DNA from: Telopea speciosissima
Taxonomy: Eukaryota > Streptophyta > Magnoliopsida > Proteales > Proteaceae
Reading direction: 5' to 3'
DNA length: 64,000 nucleotides
NCBI RefSeq assembly: GCF_018873765.1
Contig: NC_057924.1
Location: 5,704,001 to 5,768,000, forward strand
Shown: one piece after another, positions 59,678 to 64,000 of the stretch
Layout of the letters: every line of letters starts with the position of its first letter
Numbering within the stretch: position 1 is the stretch's first letter
Notes under the pieces: generated by a model
Database searches by the model: none
The model's input: the letters and a program-made list of their open reading frames with translations, nothing else
Told to the model about the DNA's origin: nothing
Program-made: the position numbers and the translations under genes

Positions 59678-60929
59678 AAATAAAACATGTTTTTTATATG
59701 AGCCCAAATAAGAACTTGAATTACGATTTCAGAATATGATCTTGGAGTTTATTAAGGCAGAATCATGATTAACAGAATACTATTTAGTCCAAACAAATCA
59801 GACCTAGAATAAGTTTGAAAACAGAAACACAGGATAGAAGGGAGTTTCAGAAACTTGCTGATTCAAGAGAGAGAGAGAGAGAGAGAGAGAGAAGTGGAGT
59901 GATCAATGATATAAGCAAGAATCCCACCTAATGGTGCATGGTGAATGTTTGTTACATAGTGAATATATGCTTGTATTTCATCAGAAAAAAAATATATATG
60001 TTCGTATTTTTGTTTGTAGAGCGCTCGGCTGTATTAAACAGTATTGTATCATTATCGTACGTATTTTATTATATCGGATTTCTGAAAAATATGATTACTT
60101 TCTAATTTATTTAATTGTCGTACATATTTGTACCCGTTTAATTGTCGTTCCTAAACTTACTAACTAAGCTCCTGACACAATTTTAAGCCAATATAGGGAT
60201 TACAAGCTTTACCCCCTACCCCATTTTAACTTGTTTTGCCCTAACACAAACTGATTCTAGCCAAAATTTGGCCAACTTTAATTGGGATTGACAGTAGCCT
60301 ACCCAATCCCCAAGTCCAAGCCTAAATATTGCTTCCAGTGTATGGATCAGACACATCCAAAATGGTATTGTTTTCAGTAGAAACTGATTTTTTAAGTGAA
60401 TATATTTTGTAATACTCTCGATGATTACAGTCATTCACTAATGTTATTAGAAACAAGGGGAAGGGATTCATGCACGTCAAATAAGGGGGCAGGGGTTGTG
60501 GTTGGTTCAGATGGGCATTTATGCCCACTGGACGATATTTAATGCCAACCATACATATGCACGCCATGCATAAAAAATTTTGCCTAGAAATAATATAAAA
60601 ATCTAGACCAAATTTTCCTAAACCAACAGTCAATGGGAGGTTACCTATTGATCAAGCGGTTCATATGGATACGGGAAGGAATCGAAAGGATGGGATAGTG
60701 AACCTTCATCGCGTGGTAAAGGAAAAAGGAAAGTATGTTCTCACTTTTATGTAAAAATTTTAGAATACTCCTTTACTTAATGAACCATAACTTAAAAAGA
60801 ATAACGATGGTTCATTTTTTTGTATGGAACAAAATAAAATTGGAGCTTTTTGAAAAGACTGCTTGGATACAATGCTAGCTATAAGGTCTTAGGTACCAAT
60901 ATGGTTTGGTATAGATACCTTTATTGGTC

Positions 60930-61680
60930 CCGGTTGATACCTGTTAGGGGTGTAAGTTTGGCCCTGAGTCCAAACAGAGTCTGAGCTGGATTTTTCAACT
61001 CTAAGGATAGGTTAGGGTTTCATAGTTCAAGCCCCAGGTCAAGGTTCGGCTGGCCCAACCCAACCTTAATTTTAACCCTGACTTTATGATGATTTTAGTT
61101 TTAGGTTTTACTAGTCTTTAGGAAGTTTCACTTTTCATTTTGCAATTTCTCCTCCCATTCGGCATTTAGGGTTTCCGTTTTACTCTCCTAAGTCCCACCG
61201 AATGCTAGAGTAAAACCTAAAGACTTCTCCACTTCATCACAATCTACGTCCGTATATTCTTGATAAATGGATTAACTCACTTCTCCTGTTTTTTTACCTT
61301 TCAATGTTTTGTGTCATCATCAAAAATTTCAATTTGATTTACTTGGAGCCTTGGACCAACTACCTTGGTTTAGTGGATTCCATGCCTCACAGGAACAACC
61401 ATTTTGATCAATTTGATTTACATGGAGCCTATGAAGCTTTTGGTGGGGCAAGAAGGATAGGTTGTGAAATTCTGTTGCAACTTGGGAATGGTATATGAAC
61501 TAGGGTCAAGGGTCAATCAAGGCAAGCCTAGGCTGGACTGAGCTTGACAGGGTTGGGCTTGGTTGAGTTTTTTAAACCCTGAGTCAAGGTCTGGGCGGAC
61601 CTGGGCTAAGCTAAAGGGTTCTACGGTTGGGCTAGGATTTTAAAACCCGGCCCAACCCGGCCTTTTTCACCCTAATACCA
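60930..61680. repeat. Repeat rich in GGCCCAACCC / GGGTTGGGC, unclassified
   Basis: It begins near TAGGGGTGTAAGTTTGGCCC and ends near GGCCCAACCCGGCCTTTTTC. G/C-rich GGTTGGGC motifs occur at both ends in opposite orientation. This looks like a diverged DNA transposon of the type starting TAGGGGTGTAA. It spans the right border of the A/B similarity (about 61210-61255). Confidence 0.4.
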
Positions 61681-62337
61681 ATACTGCTATGGATACGTCT
61701 TATCAAACTAAATCGGACCATTTTGCCCTCAAAATACCGATACCTTGGTTTTTTGAATATTTTAACCCATTTCCTACTGATACCATCACTACATTGGCAT
61801 TGTACCAAACTATCACTATCGCATACCAACAGTATCGAAATGATACCGTCACCTTGAGCTGTAACTACTTATAAAAGGATACAAACTTGGAATCAAAGGA
61901 TAAAAATGCTCATGTAATTAAAATAGATTGGGTGGTGAAGCATCCTGATACAGTCGTGCATCCAGACACAATTTATGATCCTAACCTACTAATAATGACA
62001 TATACGGAGGAACGAGCGTAGGGTACGCAGCTTGACAACGTTCCAGGAGGAGAAAGAATGACACAGAGAGGCGCTAGCATAGTATAGACAGCCTGACAGC
62101 AATTTTTCTATCCTGGATATTGTAAGCATCTCAATTCCAACTGCGCCAGATGGTTAGAGCTTGACCAGGAATTTCCATCCCGAGGCTCATATTCTCTTTG
62201 GCCCGTAGGAATTAAATTCTTATTAGACTTCTGGGTCCTGGCCCTGGCTATACCTACCTGAAAAACTCATGGAACAGTACCAACCTACGAAACAATGAAA
62301 GCTCAATTGGCATGGGACCAGATAATAGTGTTTCCAA

Positions 62338-62590
62338 GGCACGATTTGTAATCTTGGTATTGGATTGATTCGATGGATCAGATCGGCCAAATACAATGGA
62401 TTTCACCCTGTAACCGTGTATTTTTCATTAAAAAAAAAATCTTTTATTACCATTTAACCTTGTCCGTACAGATGGATCAGATTGGATAGGTATCAAGATC
62501 AATCTCAGCCAATACCAATCCGATCCGGTCAATTTTCTTGATCCAAGGTAGAGCTATTGGTATAGGAGACAGTATCGTTTATATCGATTT
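62338..62590. repeat. F8-type repeat (GGATCAGATCGG / CCGATCCGGTC)
   Basis: The left part ATTTGTAATCTTGGTATTGG and GGATCAGATCGGCC is answered by GCCAATACCAATCCGATCCG at the right. It is similar in layout to 31238-31467. Confidence 0.5.
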
Positions 62591-62839
62591 GGAATCAAGC
62601 CTGTTGGTCCAATATCGGAATTTTTTTTGGAAAAAAAAAAAGATCACTTCTTGGGCCAATACCACTGATCTGTATCGATTTCCTGTGATACCGACATTCA
62701 GATGACAAACCAAACCATTGAATACCTAGGACAAGATCTAGATAAAATAATGAGACGGAAAGAAGGTGCACACCTACTGTCTACTGGTCGCTACTTGGAT
62801 CTGTTCTGAGCTTCCATTTTTCTGTTGTCATATAATAAA

Positions 62840-63016
62840 GGGCGTATCTAATGCATGAGGCTTCCACTACTGTAGTCGCCAGTGCAGGGTCTGGGAAAGG
62901 TCATAACATACGCAGCCTTATCCCTGCTTTCAGAGAGGCTATTTCCAGACTCGAACACGTCATCACTTGGTAACAATGGAGCAACCTTGACCTGTGCACC
63001 AAAACCCGCACTCTTT
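62840..63016 (-). mobile_element. Au-type SINE with 17-bp target-site duplication
   Basis: Read on the minus strand it has GGTCAAGGTTGCTCCATTG, the pol III B-box-like GTTCGAGTCTGG, then AAATAGCCTCTCTGAAAGCA, GATAAGGCTGCGTATGTTAT and GGAAGCCTCATGCATTAGAT ending TACGCCCTTT. This order matches the widespread plant Au SINE. TGTTGTCATATAATAAA (62823-62839) and TGTTGTCATATGATAAA (63017-63033) flank it, 16 of 17 bases equal. The 5' A-box part is partly degraded or missing. Confidence 0.88.
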
Positions 63017-64000
63017 TGTTGTCATATGATAAAACTCCATTTAAATTGAAACTTGACATGTGAGCAGAGAACTTTGGGGTCTACCTAGACACAAAACTTC
63101 AGCTCAATACGATATCATACATAGAAGAGGAAGGCAACAGAACAAGGCTTGCTTATGTTGACTGCCAGACCAGAAAACCCACTACCATTTACATGCCACG
63201 GATTTAGATATAAACCAGTGAACATACCAAACAAAACAAACTAACAAGTGACCCACAACATAAATATTTCCATACCTTTACCAGCTTTTGGTCTTCCCAC
63301 GTACGTCACCTTTTTTACTTCTGCTGCAAACAATCCCTGTTTCCCTTCGGCAAAACATGGGCAGAAAAAGCCCAAATGATCAACTACCAGTCTTGATGAA
63401 CCTCGGTTCATCCAGAACCCAAATCAACTCTGGTTGAACCCATAGAATTGCACCTTTCTTATTCCTTTCATATCACATGGTACAGATTGTCATATTTGAC
63501 ACACATGAATTCTGAGGCCTAGTCATTACCAGAAAAAGAATTCTGAGGCCTATGGCACCAAATAGCACCCACTGATACAAGATGTGGGACTAATTAATGT
63601 GGGTAAAGGTTCTCTGAACCTTCAGTGTTTACTATGCTCCCTCACAATGAACATTTTTAATAAAAACTCCTGTGAAAATGCATATGATTTTGCCGTAGGT
63701 TCACTTCCCAATTAATATTTAGAGCCCACCCACAATGATTGACAATACAGATAGTTAAGAGGGTCGATGATATAGTTAATGCTCATCCATGATGTGCACC
63801 ATTAGTCTACAAGATGAATGGGAGGGTCAATGTACCAAGTATGAGTAGAAATTGGTGACAAGTATCAATTCAACAGTGCATGCCAATTATCACCTTGATA
63901 TCCAAAATCAGTATTTACATGAACAGACTCATGACAATGGTCAACAGGAACGTGAAATTCTTCGGAGTTAAACCTTGTATAGAAAGAATTTAATAAAAAA

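Larger units (their letters stand above)
50003..61255. repeat. Duplication block, copy B
   Basis: Copy B is collinear with copy A (33598-46290). Private insertions in B are a LINE 3' fragment (52907-53103), an F2 MITE (55242-55430), a poly-T segment (about 54330-54655) and a roughly 960-bp segment (about 60243-61208). Private insertions in A are missing here, giving clean empty sites. Confidence 0.88.
61256..64000. other. Intergenic, no gene seen
   Basis: It holds palindromic F8-type repeat sequence (about 61672-61850 and 62338-62590) and an Au SINE (62840-63016). No ORF with recognisable protein similarity is seen on either strand. Confidence 0.55.

Noticed and set aside
62148-62190. tRNA-like stretch (GGTTAGAGC...)
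   Set aside because: No matching acceptor stem or B box could be found; the A-box similarity alone is too weak.

Overview
This window is plant nuclear DNA, almost certainly from a flowering plant. It holds spliced host genes of plant-specific or plant-expanded families (a BURP-domain protein, an ABCC/MRP transporter and two MATE/DETOXIFICATION transporters). It also holds a Tat-lineage Ty3/gypsy element, an Au-type SINE, RTE-like LINE fragments, Mutator-like elements and many fold-back MITEs. I cannot assign a species from sequence alone.

Layout. 1-9987: the 5' LTR and most of the body of a decayed Tat-type Ty3/gypsy element lying on the minus strand; its other end is left of the window. 9988-12739: repeat-rich intergenic DNA. 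12740-13886 (-): a two-exon BURP gene of the PG1-beta-like type. 14000-17200: intergenic DNA with several fold-back elements. 17201-25047 (-): a ten-exon ABCC3-like gene whose exon 3 carries an in-frame disruption in the linker. 25048-28380: intergenic DNA with a Ty1/copia fragment and microsatellites. 28380-61255: a region built by repeated duplication. It contains MATE A (36885-41875, -), MATE B (53286-59105, -), a truncated third copy with only MATE exon 6 (about 28380-32522), and an inverted copy of that end (32800-33580). Together the last two form a near-perfect inverted repeat of about 780 bp per arm. 61256-64000: no gene; repeats, including an Au SINE with its target-site duplication.

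All four host genes are on the minus strand. Three encode membrane transporters of two unrelated families (ABCC and MATE), both commonly used by plants to move secondary metabolites or conjugates into the vacuole or out of the cell. Sharing a neighbourhood does not by itself show a shared pathway.

The most interesting structure is the inverted repeat at 31743-33580. Both arms carry the same 87-nt MATE exon that is present in the two full MATE genes next door. If transcribed through, it would give a long hairpin RNA able to target the neighbouring genes. A second point is a Mutator-like element (43190-44434), inserted just upstream of MATE A, that carries a fragment of a different MATE gene. 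Insertions shared or not shared between the two long copies give a relative history of the locus.
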